Shown piece after piece: positions 17,072 through 27,606 of a stretch of DNA of 64,000 nucleotides. The DNA comes from Advenella kashmirensis WT001 (lineage in GTDB: Bacteria > Pseudomonadota > Gammaproteobacteria > Burkholderiales > Burkholderiaceae_B): contig NC_017964.1 in NCBI RefSeq assembly GCF_000219915.2, positions 1,426,001 to 1,490,000 of the forward strand. Direction: 5' to 3'. The notes below the pieces were generated by a model. The model saw only the letters and a program-made list of their open reading frames with translations. It was not told the origin of the DNA and ran no database searches. Made by a program: the position numbers and the translations under genes. How positions within the stretch are numbered: position 1 is the first letter of the stretch; the number at the start of each line of letters is the position of its first letter.

Positions 17072-17386
17072 TTATGCAGGCTTGTTTGTTGTGCTGGCAT
17101 CGTCGCCTGCATCATAAACGCCGTCCGGGTCGGCAATCAGTTTATGGAACTGCCCGCCTTGGGCCACCAGCATTTCAAAATGGGTTTTCCCGTCGTGCAG
17201 CCGCGGCGTGAGCAGCACCACTTTGCCCTGTGTTTTTTCTTCGATATCGCGAACAATTTCGGTCAGGCCCTGCACGGTCCGGCACTTGCGACGCTGATCA
17301 TCGTCCTGGATGCCGGCGGCAAACGCACCATAGCTCAATTGCGCCGCGAGCGAGGACAGAACCAGCTTGAGCAGTACATCTTTCAT
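17072..17386 (-). CDS. small exported protein, PepSY-like, unknown
   Basis: 104 residues from ATG 17386, preceded by AAGGAG. A signal peptide (KDVLLKLVLSSLAAQLSYGAFA) is followed by a ~75-residue mature domain with KCRTVQGLTEIVRDIEEKTQ and an alternating hydrophobic stretch GKVVLLTPRLHDGKTHFEML, ending in an acidic tail. The helix followed by strands resembles a single PepSY repeat, but the match is by eye only. The start shares ATGA with the end of an open frame on the same strand (17383-17838). Confidence 0.65.
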   Translation of the reverse strand: MKDVLLKLVLSSLAAQLSYGAFAAGIQDDDQRRKCRTVQGLTEIVRDIEEKTQGKVVLLTPRLHDGKTHFEMLVAQGGQFHKLIADPDGVYDAGDDASTTNKPA

Positions 17387-17467
17387 TTTATTCTCCTTCT
17401 GGTATTGCGCGTAAACGGGTAGATAATGAGTGCAAGCAGGGCTGCCAACATTGAACGGCTTTCGCAC

Positions 17468-17905
17468 CTGGCAACCGGTGAGAGCACAGCGGCATAATAG
17501 GAAGCAATCAGGGCGAATAGAAAAACGCTGGATCGTGGTGCTTTATCGTCTGCGAGCGCCCAGTGTACCGGCTTGTTCCGCAACGAGCCAGTAAATATTT
17601 CAAGTTTGATACGGCTTTTTGTGCTGACTGGCAGTACGAATAAGGCAGCAGCAGCCAGACAGCAGTAGCAGGACAACAGGCGTGGACACAGTTTCTGGAT
17701 GCCGGTTTTTTTTGTGCCCGAGTTATCCTGTTCAAGCAGGATACCCGGGTATCGTGACGGTGGTGTGACGGTGTGCCCGCTATCGTAACAACCGAAAGCT
17801 GCGATGCCACCGCAGCAATGCCGATGAATGCCTGTCATAATACCGGTTTGCGATTAAAGCCGGTTGTGGTACGACACGCCGGATTGTTTTTTCGGATGCA
17901 TTCAC
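17468..17905. other. Stretch with one doubtful minus-strand ORF
   Basis: Between the PepSY-like gene and the AddB-like gene. A minus frame from 17838 to 17383 (151 codons) has two hydrophobic stretches (LSCYCCLAAAALFVLPV and SVFLFALIASYYAAVL) and overlaps the next start by four bases, but its N-terminal third is unconvincing. Near 17718-17754 is an imperfect hairpin built on TATCCTG/CAGGATA. I cannot decide whether a small membrane protein is encoded. Confidence 0.35.
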
Positions 17906-20591
17906 ATGGCATGTTCAATTGATGCGGTAACGCCTGAAACGGTGGCATCGCTGGATCCGGATACAACTGTTGTTGTGACCGTCAATAACCGCCTGGTTTG
18001 GCGGGTTCACGCGTTGTTGCTTGAGCACGCCGGGCGCGGCAGGGCCGTGCTGCAGTTGCCCGTTGCCAGTTCACTTACCCGGTGGCTGGACCAGTTGCAC
18101 CAGGAGCGGCTTTTTTGCGCTGATCCCACCGTTCGCAGTCACCGGCTCAGTCCTTTTGCTGCTCGTCTGTTGTGGGAAGAGGTCGTCGCGTCCCTGCAGG
18201 GCGAAACCCCGCTTATTGACGTCCAACTGGCTGCCGCGCGCGCCATGGCGGCCAGTCATGATCGTGATGAGTGGCAGGTGCAGGTCCAGCCCCAGGAGCA
18301 GACCGAGGAATACCTGCGTTTTATGCAGTGGCGTAATCAATACGAACAACGCTGTCGCGAACTGGACGCCCAGGATGATAATCATCTGTATAACACGCTG
18401 ATCGATTCTATTGCTGCAGGTCGGTTGTTACGACTGCCGGCACCGTGGTCCTGGCCGGCTTCAACGAATACTCGCCGCGATTGGCGCGGCTATTGCAGGC
18501 GTGTGCAGAACGCGGCTGCAGGCTGGTATCGCTGACTTTGCCCAGGCATGAGCAGTCGCAACGCATCTTGTCAGCGCAAAAGGATCGTAGCAGTGAATGG
18601 ATCGCTGCCGCACACTGGGCGGCCGCCGAGCTGGCGGCCGATCCGCAGCTCCGCGTGGCCATTGTTTCGCCAGCGATGGAAGCCGATGCCGTGTTCGCAA
18701 GACGAATTCTGGATCGTGAGTTGTCGCCTGATCCCTTTGCGCCGGCCTATCGCTACAACATGACAGTGGGTCGCGCACTCGGGGACTGGCCGGTGGTCCT
18801 GGCCGCCTTTCGGTGGCTGTCGCTGATTGCCGGTCTGTGCGATCAGGGTTCGGTGCGGCCGCAGCAGTTTGGCCAGGCGCTGTTGGCCGGGTATTGCAGT
18901 GCCAGCGCTGCCGAACAGTCGGCCATGGCGGTGTTGGATGCACGTCTGCGCGATTCGCAGAATATCGCCTGGGGTGCGGATCAGGTATGCGCCCAAATGG
19001 ACCGGCATGTGCCAGACTTTTCCTATGTCTTTCGGCAGGCGATTGCGCACTGGCGGCAGGCCGCGTCAGGCGGGCGTCAGAACACCGAGCACTGGACGCA
19101 AGTCATGCGCGAGACGCTGGCATTGCTGGGCTTTCCCGGCAGTGCGCTATCGAGTACCAATTATCAGGTGTGCGCAGCGTTTGATGCGCTCTTGCATACT
19201 TTTTCACTACTGAACCTGTATGCGGGGCGCCTGTCGGGTATGCCCGCCGTTGCGCTGCTGCAGCGCATGGCCCGGGAATCCATGTTTCAGCCGCAACGCG
19301 ATCAGGGGGTCCGGCTGGATGTCCTGGGCTTTCTTGAAGCTGAACACGGCCAATGGGATGCGGTCTGGGTGCTTGGCCTCACAGATGATGTTATTCCTGC
19401 CAGTCCTGATCCGAATCCGTTTTTGCCCGTGGCGGCGCTGGCCAGGGCAGGTGCGCCGCGGGCCACGCCCGAGCGCGAGAAAGCCTGGGCAATTGATATG
19501 CTGCAGGCATTGTGCGGCGTTGCGCCCCGTGTCGTACTAAGTTACCCGGCCAGCGAGGCCGACAGAGCCTTGCGGGCCTCGCCATTGCTCAGCTTTTTTG
19601 TTGGCGCGCAGGCTGAACAAGGGGAGGGTGCCGAGCCTCCTGAATGTCTGTCGCGGGCCCGCAGCCCATCGTTGCCGCTGGAAACGCTGAACGACAATCG
19701 GGGTTTGCCTCTGGCCCATACTCTGGAAGGCGGCTCGGATTTGCTGGAAACGCAGGCACTTAACCCGCTTTGGGGGTACGTGCGGTATCGTTTGCTGGCC
19801 AAAGGCTCAAGCCCTATCCGGAATCGCTGAATGCAGCGATTCGCGGCATGTTCTTGCACAGCATGGCCCAGAAAGTATGGGAAATGCTGGGCTCGTCCGA
19901 AAGGCTGGCTCAACTTAGCCAAATTCAGCAGGACGAACTGGTGGCGCAGGCTGTAGCCATGGCGGCAGACCAGACCCTGGACGGGGTATCGCCAGTATTG
20001 GCGAGAATGGAAAAGGAACGGGGCCATGCAGTCATGATGACTTTGCTGGACCTGGAGCGGGAACGTTCGCCATTTCATATTGTGGGGGTAGAACAGGCTG
20101 CCGGCTGGCAGCATGCCAGCGTAAAAGTCAATTTACGTGTCGATCGGATTGATGAAACCGGGCAGGGTGCCAAAGTGGTCATGGACTACAAATCCGGGCA
20201 GCGCACGCCCGACTTTCAGAAAGACTGGCTGCGACCACAGCCGGTCAATCTGCAACTGCCCTTGTACGCCACGGTGCTGCGACAGCCCGATGTAGCGGGA
20301 CAACGCGGGCAGATAGAAGCCTTGCTGTTTGCAAAATTGAATGCAAAGAAAACCGAATTGAACGGCCTGGGCGAAAATGGCACAGACATTGCCGGGGTGA
20401 CGTCTCTGGGCAAGCTGGCACCGGAGCAGAGCTGGGAGGCGTTGCTGGAGAGCTGGGAACGCAGTCTGCAACAACTGGCCCGAGATATATCGGACGGGGT
20501 GGCCGACAACCGCAGCTGGGCTGTGAATGACCTGATCTATTGTGATGTGCTGCCGTTTTTGCGTCTGGCACAGGAGAGTGAAGATGACTGA
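17906..20591 (+). CDS. AddB-like PD-(D/E)XK nuclease, double-strand-break repair, frameshifted twice
   Basis: Large protein of the type encoded just before a UvrD-like helicase-nuclease in beta-proteobacteria; probably the AddB-like half of a RecBCD-equivalent end-processing complex. N-terminal inactivated helicase-like region (VVVTVNNRLVWRVHALLLE, later LDVLGFLEAEHGQWDAVWVLGLTDD) and a C-terminal RecB-family nuclease with MFLHSMAQKVWE (conserved His), VNLRVDRIDETG and VVMDYKSGQ (catalytic D..D-x-K, near 20184). Two single missing bases break it: C at 18437-18438 (LPGTVVLAGF when restored) and G at 19804-19805 (AKGLKPYPESLN). Restored length 895. ATG 17906 is favoured over upstream non-ATG codons. 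Confidence 0.8.
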
Positions 20592-23500
20592 ACGTCGGCC
20601 CAGTGATTTTGAGGCGCGGGCACAGGCGCTGCGCGCGGACAAATCGTTCATTATTCAGGCGCCGGCCGGTTCTGGTAAAACCGAGCTGCTCACTGATCGT
20701 ATTCTGGCGCTGCTGGGGGGCGTGACCAAGCCCGAAGAGATTCTGGCTATTACCTTTACACGCAAGGCAGCAGCCGAAATGCACGCCCGGGTGCTGCGCA
20801 AGCTGCGTGCCGGGCTGCTCGATCAGGAGCCGGCAAGCGCGCATGAAAAAAACAGCTGGCGTCTGGCCCGTGCCGCGCTGGCCCGTAATGAGCAACAAGG
20901 CTGGGATCTGCTTAATCACCCGGCACGGCTGAAGGTTCGCACGATCGATGCCTTTTGCGCGCAATTGGTCCGTTCCATGCCGTGGATGTCCGCCATGGGC
21001 GGGATGCCGGGCATTGCCGATAATCCCGAGCAGCTGTATTTGCAGGCAGCCAGACGATTGCTTGAGCATGTCGACGACAACGAGAGTGTGCAGGATGTGT
21101 TGCTGCATATGGATATTGACCTGGGGTCGGTAGAACGATTGATCGTGGATATGCTTGCGCGACGCGATCAGTGGCTGCAGGAAACGGTTAACACCCAGGA
21201 GGCCATGACCCAGTTGCGGGTGGCGCTCAGAGATGTCATGGAGCAGAAACTGGACGCCCTGGCAGAGGCGATGCCGTTTTCTTACGCCAGCGAGCTGGCC
21301 CCTATCGCGCGTCTTGCTGCCGCCAGCCAGGCCGAGACAGCCGTCTGCATGCTGGAGGCGCTCATGGATTGGGACGGGGTGCCGCTGGCCAGTTCCGTCG
21401 AGGCCCTGCCGCAATGGCATGCCTTGTCGCGCCTGCTGCTCACTGGCAGCGGCGGCTTGCGCAAGCGCCTTACCGTCAAGGAAGGTTTTCCGGCCAAAAG
21501 TGCGCACAAGCAGGCCATGCAAGACTGGCTCGATGCCTGGCAGAATGATAGCGAGCATTGGGCCGGCCTGCTTGCTGAAATCAGCAACTTGCCCCTGGAG
21601 GTATTGAGCGAGCGCCAGGAAAAAATCATCCGGTCTCTGCTGGAAACATTAAAACTGGCTGCGGCGGAGCTGACACTGGTGTTTCGTGAAGAAAAACAAG
21701 TGGATTTTATCGAGATCGCCCAAAGGGCAGCGCTGGCGCTGGGTTACACCGATGATCCCACGGATATGCTGTTAAAGCTGGACGCCCGCATTTCGCACAT
21801 TCTGATCGATGAGTTTCAGGACACCAGCCAGATCCAGATTCAACTGATCGAAAAGCTGACGCTGGGCTGGAGCCCGGGCGACGGCCGCACGCTGTTTCTG
21901 GTGGGCGATCCGATGCAGTCCATTTATCGCTTTCGTAAAGCGGATGTTGGCCTGTTCCTGAGTGTTGCCAACGAGGGGATCAACGGACTTGAGCTGGAAA
22001 AACTGGTCCTGACCGAAAATTTTCGTTCTCAGGCCGGCGTGGTCAATTGGGTAAACCAGTCCTTTAGTCGCGTGTTTCCGGAACATGATGACCTGATGCT
22101 GGGTGCGATCAGGTATACGGACTCGGTTGCATTCAATCCGGCTGCAGACGGTCCGGCCGTACGCTTTCATCCGGTTTATCAACCGGAAGACAAGGATGCG
22201 CAGGCAGTTCAGGCAGAAGCAGAGCAATTGACGCTGGAGCTGGTGCGGACAGCACTGGCAGCCAACCCGGGGAGTGATCATCCGGTCGCCATTCTGGTCA
22301 AGGCCCGAACGCATTTGGGGGCGCTGATGCTGCTCATGCAGCGTAACGGGATACCGGTGCGGGCGGTCGAGCTCAATCCGATTCGGGCAGAGCAATCGGT
22401 AACCGATCTGGTGCAATTGATCCGTGCGCTGGCTCATCCGGCCGATCGCGTGGCCTGGCTGTCGGTTTTGCGCTCACCTGTATGTGGGTTGACACTGCAG
22501 GCGCTAACCCATCTGTTTGGCGACAGTCGCGACACCATTGCCTTTCGGTTGCAAACGGTGCTGGCCCGCGAAGCTGAATTTGCGCCGTTGCTTGGCGAAG
22601 AATGGCCGCGTTTGCAGCGTTGCGCGCGAATTCTGCTGGATCGTAGTCATGTGACTGCCGATATTGCATTTTCCTCGCATGTGGAGTCTGTCTGGCGGGG
22701 GTTGGGTGGCTATGGCGTATATGCAAGCGATACGGCATTCGCCGATTTCCAGGCCGTGTTCGATCTGGTGGATAGACTGGCTCCCTACGGCGATCTGAAT
22801 CCTGCAGACTTGGAGGACGCGCTGGCCCGGCTGTACTCGGCTACGAGCGCGCAGCAGCGCGCGGTTGAAATCATGACCATGCATAAATCCAAGGGGCTGG
22901 AGTTCGAAGAGGTGATTTTGTATGGGCTGCACCGTCGGCCCCGTTCCGACACGGCGCCATTGTTGCGCTTCGAGCGTAACCGCGATCGCCTGTTAATGGG
23001 TCCCATCAAACCCAAGGCGGCAGAGGAAACAGACAAACTGTCAGCTATGTTGGGCGCGATGGAAAAACGACGCAGTGACTATGAGCTCGATCGCTTGCTC
23101 TACGTGGCAGCTACCCGTGCGCGCCAGCGCCTGCATCTGGTTTCGCAAATCCAGTGCAAGCAGGGCCAGGTCGTTGAGCCGCCGCGTGGTTCCCTGTTGT
23201 CCCGGCTGTTTTCACTATTTGAATTTACACCTCCCGCGCCTCAGGTGCAGCCTGCTGTGGCAACGGCCGATGCTGCCGCGTCAGGAATTCAGGGACCGGT
23301 TCTGAGCCGGATTGCCACTCGGGTTCTTGATCAAATGCCGGTCATTGCCGACAGAAGCGTTCTCACTGTTTCTGCGGGGACGGGTTGGCAATTTGATGAT
23401 AAATATGAGGCCAGCATTGGTACTGTGGCGCACGCATGGCTGGCCCGCATCGGCAGGACCGCATGCGGGGCTGGGACCAGGCGAGACTGCAATCGGTGCG

Positions 23501-23927
23501 GGACGTGATTGTGCGCCAGCTGGAAAACGAAGGACTGCGCCAGTCGCAGGCGCGCAATGGCGCCCAGCGCGTTTATGAGCTGCTCAGCCGTTGCATGACA
23601 TCGGAAAGAGGCCGCTGGCTGCTCTCGCATGATCAGGCGCGGCAGGAATTACCTTTGACCGGTGCGGATGGCAAACTGCTGATTGTCGACGTGGCAATCT
23701 CCACCGAAACGGGATGGCTGGTTGTGGATTTCAAGACCGGTATGCGGCGCGAGCATGAGTCGCAGGAGGTTTTTGAAACACGCATGCGCGACACGTATCG
23801 ACTCCAGTTGCAAGGATATTGCGAGCGCCTGTCGCAGCTGGACGGACGCGACGCCACGGCTGCGATTTTTGCGCTGGATACCGGCGACTGGATTGAATTT
23901 GATCCGGCCCTCTTGGTGCAGACCTAG
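20584..23927 (+). CDS. AddA/RecB-like UvrD-family helicase-nuclease, frameshifted
   Basis: Superfamily 1 helicase fused to a nuclease. Motif I APAGSGKTELLTDRIL, Ia TFTRKAAAEMHARVL, II HILIDEFQDTSQIQ, III GDPMQSIYRFRKADVG, IV LTENFRSQAGVVNWVN, V MTMHKSKGLEFEEVIL, VI LLYVAATRARQRLHL. The C-terminus has GTVAHAWLARIG (conserved His) and GWLVVDFKTGM (D-x-K), the same nuclease type as the partner. One G missing at 23452-23453 splits off the last ~160 residues; restored IGQDRMRGWDQARLQ gives 1114 residues. It overlaps the AddB-like gene by eight bases, so the two are co-translated and probably form a heterodimer that resects broken ends. Confidence 0.85.
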
Positions 23928-23968
23928 TAAATTTCCCACAAGCTTGGCGAAACTTGCTAAAATGCAAA

Positions 23969-24070
23969 GCGGTGGGTCCCTTCGCATGGGCCGGCGGTGA
24001 AACTGGTCAGGTCGGGAACGAAGCAGCCATAGTCGTTCAGGTTCAGTGCCGAAGTAAGGCTCACCCCCGC
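23969..24070 (+). ncRNA. ffs: Signal recognition particle 4.5S RNA
   Basis: The RNA of SRP, which binds Ffh. The conserved apical core TGGTCAGGTCGGGAACGAAG followed by CAGCCA is present with its GGAA-type tetraloop, and the ends GCGGTGGGT / ACCCCCGC can pair. About 102 nt; ends are approximate. Placed directly before dnaX, a frequent position. Confidence 0.88.
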
Positions 24071-24082
24071 ATTCTTGAACCA

Positions 24083-24113
24083 ACGTCACCCCTTGTGGTG
24101 GCGTTTGTTTTTT
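24083..24113 (+). terminator. Rho-independent terminator of ffs
   Basis: Stem ACGTCACC (24083-24090) with GGTGGCGT (24097-24104), one G-U pair, loop CCTTGT, followed by TTTGTTTTTT. Separates the SRP RNA from dnaX. Confidence 0.85.
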
Positions 24114-24132
24114 CTGGGCTAAAATATACGGT

Positions 24133-26544
24133 ATGAGCTATCTTGTCCTTGCCCGTAAGTGGCGTCCTCGCTCCTTCGAAACGCTTGTCGGCCAGGACCA
24201 TGTGGTCCGGGCGCTAACCAACGCACTCAATACCCAGCGCCTTCATCACGCCTGGTTGTTTACAGGTACCCGAGGGGTTGGCAAGACCACGCTCTCACGC
24301 ATCCTGGCAAAATCACTCAATTGCGAAACCGGCATCACGTCCAAACCCTGTGGCGTATGTCGTGCCTGCGTTGAGATTGACGAGGGGCGCTTTGTCGACT
24401 ATCTGGAGTTTGATGCGGCGTCCAATCGCCGGGTTGAGGAAATGACGCAACTGCTGGAGCAGGCTGTTTATGCACCCAGTTCGGGGCGCTATAAAGTTTA
24501 TATGATCGACGAGGTGCACATGCTTTCCGGGCATGCGTTCAACGCCATGCTCAAAACGCTGGAAGAACCGCCGCCGCATATCAAATTTATTCTTGCCACC
24601 ACTGATCCGCAGAAAATGCCGGTGACCGTGTTGTCACGCTGTCTCCAGTTCAATCTGAAGCAAATGCCGCCCGATGCCATTGTCTCGCACTTGAATCATG
24701 TGTTGACAGAAGAGGAAGTGGCTTTTGAGGTGCCTGGGTTGCGCCAGATCGCCCAGGCCGCAGGTGGTTCCATGCGCGATGCACTGTCGCTGACCGATCA
24801 GGCTATTGCATTCAGCGGTTCCAATATCACCGGCGATGCCGTGCGCGATATGCTTGGCACCATTGACCAGCGCTTTCTGGTCCGTCTGCTTGATTCCCTG
24901 AACCAGGGATCGGCGCAGGGCGTACTGGATATTGCAAATGAATTATACGAACGCGGCTACTCGTTTGGCGGCGCGCTTGCCGATCTGGCTGTGCTGCTGT
25001 CACAGATCGCCATAGAACAGCGCCTGCCGGGTACGGCCCTGACAGAAGCGGTGTTGCAGGATGATATCGTGCGACTGGCGCGAACCTGCCACCCCGATAC
25101 GTTGCAACTGTTTTACAGTATTGCGATTCATGGACGAAATGAACTGGCGCTCTCTCCGGATGAATATGCCGGCTTTGTCATGACCTGCCTGCGCATGCTC
25201 TCTCTGGTAACATCCGAGCCGGCTCACAGTACGGCAAGTGAATGGCAGTCGGGCAATAGCCATGCATCAGGCGGACAAAAAGCGGCTGCTGTCGTGACCG
25301 CTTCAGGATCTGCCGCGGGGCATCACGAATCGGCGGCGGTGTCGTCGGCTGCCGCGGAGCAGGGCGCACAGCACACCCCTGCAGCGATGGGCGAGGCAAC
25401 AACCGCAAGTGCAACAGACTTGCAAAAAAAAAATCTGAATAACACGTCGGTTGTGGTGGCTGCCCAGCCGCTTGGGGTCGAGCTCCAGCCCTCATCTGCG
25501 TTGCCGGAGCATGCGCAACCGGCAAACGCAGCGCCTGTTGCTGCCGTTGCGACTCAAGCGGCGGGGCAGGTCGTTGCCTCCGATATCAGCACACGCACAA
25601 CCATCAGCCGCGACGGTGCATTACCGGTTGTTCTGGCGCCGCAGCGCGAGCCGATTGTGGTCCCGCCGATTCGGGCTGCGGAACAGCACGCCCAGGAGCG
25701 GCCGGCCTGGGAAGATGATGGCGTGGGGGCCATGACTGCTACAGCTGCTGCCCCCAAGGCAGGTGCAACTGATTCAAGCGTTGCGACCGTTACGTATGTG
25801 CCTGACGGGGCTTCGGCTCAGCCTTTGGTCAACGGTCACGGCGCCGATCACGAACTATCCGCAAGCGATGCCTTGCGGTCTGCCGGGGTTGACGCTCACG
25901 ATTTGCGCCGCGATAGTTCTGCAGAAGAACAAACCCAAAGCCAGACCTTAAGTTCACCCAATGCGCAGCAGACCAGTGACGATTCTGGACCGCCTGTGTG
26001 GGAAGATATCCCCCCGGACTGGGAGGCCGCCGGTCTGGCTGGCCAGACAAATGATGATGGCGATATTGTGCCTGTCGACAATGTGGTGGTTGAGAAAGAC
26101 CAGACCTGGGTCCCCAGTCACCAGGATCCACAAGCCCGCAGACCACTTGCGGCCATGAATGCCCGCGAATGGGTGCAACTGGTCGCCGAGTTGCCGCTTG
26201 CCGGCTATGCTGCCGAAATGGCTCGCCGCTGTGAATGGATAGCGCACAAACAGAATAAAATCACACTCAGAATTCCGGTCAAGGGGCAGAATGATCTGAA
26301 CGCCAAGACCAAGCTGGAAACGGCGCTGACCGAATATTTCCATGAAGTCGTTCGGGTCGATATGGTTTTTGGCCGTACCGGAGACGATACCCTGCATGCC
26401 GTGGAGCAGGCCGAGCGTGAGGCATTGCAGAAGCGGGTGGAAAAAGCAGTGCAGGAAAATGAATTTATTAATACACTGATTGCTGATCTGGGTGCACGCG
26501 TCGTACCCGGTAGCATAGAGCCGTTCAGGCAAAAAAGCGCTTGA
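24133..26544 (+). CDS. dnaX: DNA polymerase III subunits tau/gamma DnaX
   Basis: Clamp-loader ATPase and organiser of the replisome. Starts MSYLVLARKWRPRSFETLVG; Walker A GTRGVGKTTLSRILAK, zinc-binding CGVCRACVEID, Walker B/DExx VYMIDEVHMLSGHAF, sensor LSRCLQFNL. Residues ~380-640 are a Pro/Ala/Ser-rich linker and the C-terminal tau domain (WVQLVAELPLAGYAAEMARR onward) should bind DnaB and alpha. Ten adenines at 25424-25433 (codons 431-434) form a slippery run; a shift in either direction meets a stop within three codons (TAA 25440 or TGA 25436), giving a product of about 434-436 residues, like E. coli gamma (431). Full length 803. Confidence 0.95.
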   Translation: MSYLVLARKWRPRSFETLVGQDHVVRALTNALNTQRLHHAWLFTGTRGVGKTTLSRILAKSLNCETGITSKPCGVCRACVEIDEGRFVDYLEFDAASNRRVEEMTQLLEQAVYAPSSGRYKVYMIDEVHMLSGHAFNAMLKTLEEPPPHIKFILATTDPQKMPVTVLSRCLQFNLKQMPPDAIVSHLNHVLTEEEVAFEVPGLRQIAQAAGGSMRDALSLTDQAIAFSGSNITGDAVRDMLGTIDQRFLVRLLDSLNQGSAQGVLDIANELYERGYSFGGALADLAVLLSQIAIEQRLPGTALTEAVLQDDIVRLARTCHPDTLQLFYSIAIHGRNELALSPDEYAGFVMTCLRMLSLVTSEPAHSTASEWQSGNSHASGGQKAAAVVTASGSAAGHHESAAVSSAAAEQGAQHTPAAMGEATTASATDLQKKNLNNTSVVVAAQPLGVELQPSSALPEHAQPANAAPVAAVATQAAGQVVASDISTRTTISRDGALPVVLAPQREPIVVPPIRAAEQHAQERPAWEDDGVGAMTATAAAPKAGATDSSVATVTYVPDGASAQPLVNGHGADHELSASDALRSAGVDAHDLRRDSSAEEQTQSQTLSSPNAQQTSDDSGPPVWEDIPPDWEAAGLAGQTNDDGDIVPVDNVVVEKDQTWVPSHQDPQARRPLAAMNAREWVQLVAELPLAGYAAEMARRCEWIAHKQNKITLRIPVKGQNDLNAKTKLETALTEYFHEVVRVDMVFGRTGDDTLHAVEQAEREALQKRVEKAVQENEFINTLIADLGARVVPGSIEPFRQKSA

Positions 26545-26586
26545 TGTCAACCGCAAACTATTGCGATTTATAGGAACTTATTCATT

Positions 26587-26913
26587 ATGATGAAGAATCA
26601 ACTGGCCGGTCTGATGAAGCAGGCCCAGCAAATGCAGGAAAACATGAAAAAGGCCCAGGATGCCCTGGCTGATATTCTGGTTGATGGAGAATCAGGCGGC
26701 GGCATGGTTAAAATCACCATGTCTTGCCGTCACGACGTCAAACGCGTCACCATAGATCCTGCACTGCTTGGCGATGACAAGGACATGCTCGAGGATCTGG
26801 TCGCTGCAGCATTTAACGACGCCCTGCGCAAGGCCGAGGCAACAACACAGGAAAAAATGTCCGGGGTGACCGCAGGCATGCCCATGCCACCAGGAATGAA
26901 ATTTCCCTTCTGA
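26587..26913 (+). CDS. ybaB: nucleoid-associated protein YbaB/EbfC
   Basis: 108-residue dimeric DNA-binding protein of the YbaB family, commonly encoded between dnaX and rec[20 protein letters not shown] starts the first helix; [20 protein letters not shown] and the helix [19 protein letters not shown] are characteristic, and the tail ends MPPGMKFPF. Start ATG 26587 (MMKNQ; the second Met is possible) follows AGGAA. The stop TGA shares its last base with the recR start. Confidence 0.92.
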   Translation: MMKNQLAGLMKQAQQMQENMKKAQDALADILVDGESGGGMVKITMSCRHDVKRVTIDPALLGDDKDMLEDLVAAAFNDALRKAEATTQEKMSGVTAGMPMPPGMKFPF

Positions 26914-27524
26914 TGCGCGACATGCTGCCTGAACCCGAGCCATTAAGTGCATTGATCGATGCGCTGCGCCGCCTTCCCGGCGTCGGTCAGCGCTCGGCAA
27001 GACGCATGGCTTATCATTTGCTGCAATACGATATAGCGGGTGCTGACCAGCTGTCCCGTGCACTCAGTACTGCCGTAAACGATATTCGACATTGTGCTCG
27101 CTGCAACTCATTTTCCCAGAATGACATCTGTGAAACCTGTCTGAATCCGAAACGCAATGCGGCACAGTTGTGCATAGTCGAGACGCCGGCTGATCAAAAT
27201 ATGATAGAGGCCAGTCATGGATATCAGGGGCTGTATTATGTGCTCATGGGGAGAATTGCGCCGCTTGAAGGCGTGGGACCGGCACAGCTCAACTTCGAAC
27301 GACTGCTCAGGCGTGCAATGGATGGCACGGTCGCCGAAGTCATTCTGGCAACCAATTTCACCGCGGAAGGGGAAACCACCGCGCATTACCTGACTGAAAT
27401 TTTGCGTGAAAAAGGCTTGCAGGTCTCACGCATTGCGCGCGGCATACCTACCGGCAGCGAGCTGGAATATGTTGATGCCGGCACCATTGCCTGGGCGTTT
27501 ATGGAGCGCCGCGGCGCACAATAA
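26913..27524 (+). CDS. recR: recombination mediator RecR
   Basis: Forms with RecO the complex that loads RecA on SSB-coated single-stranded DNA. Helix-hairpin-helix [19 protein letters not shown], a C4 zinc finger ([16 protein letters not shown]), and Toprim domain ([38 protein letters not shown]). 203 residues, normal. ATG 26913 overlaps the ybaB stop by one base. Confidence 0.94.
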   Translation: MRDMLPEPEPLSALIDALRRLPGVGQRSARRMAYHLLQYDIAGADQLSRALSTAVNDIRHCARCNSFSQNDICETCLNPKRNAAQLCIVETPADQNMIEASHGYQGLYYVLMGRIAPLEGVGPAQLNFERLLRRAMDGTVAEVILATNFTAEGETTAHYLTEILREKGLQVSRIARGIPTGSELEYVDAGTIAWAFMERRGAQ

Positions 27525-27606
27525 CCAGCGCGACGCGTTGTGGTCTTTCCTGTAAAAGGAGAGGCATCTATCTCCCCCTTGACCATAAACGATCCCGCGC
27601 CGCTGC

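Noticed and set aside
20245..21558. 437-codon minus-strand frame
   Set aside because: Lies antisense to the junction of the AddB/AddA-like genes; product is a mirror of high-GC third positions and resembles nothing.
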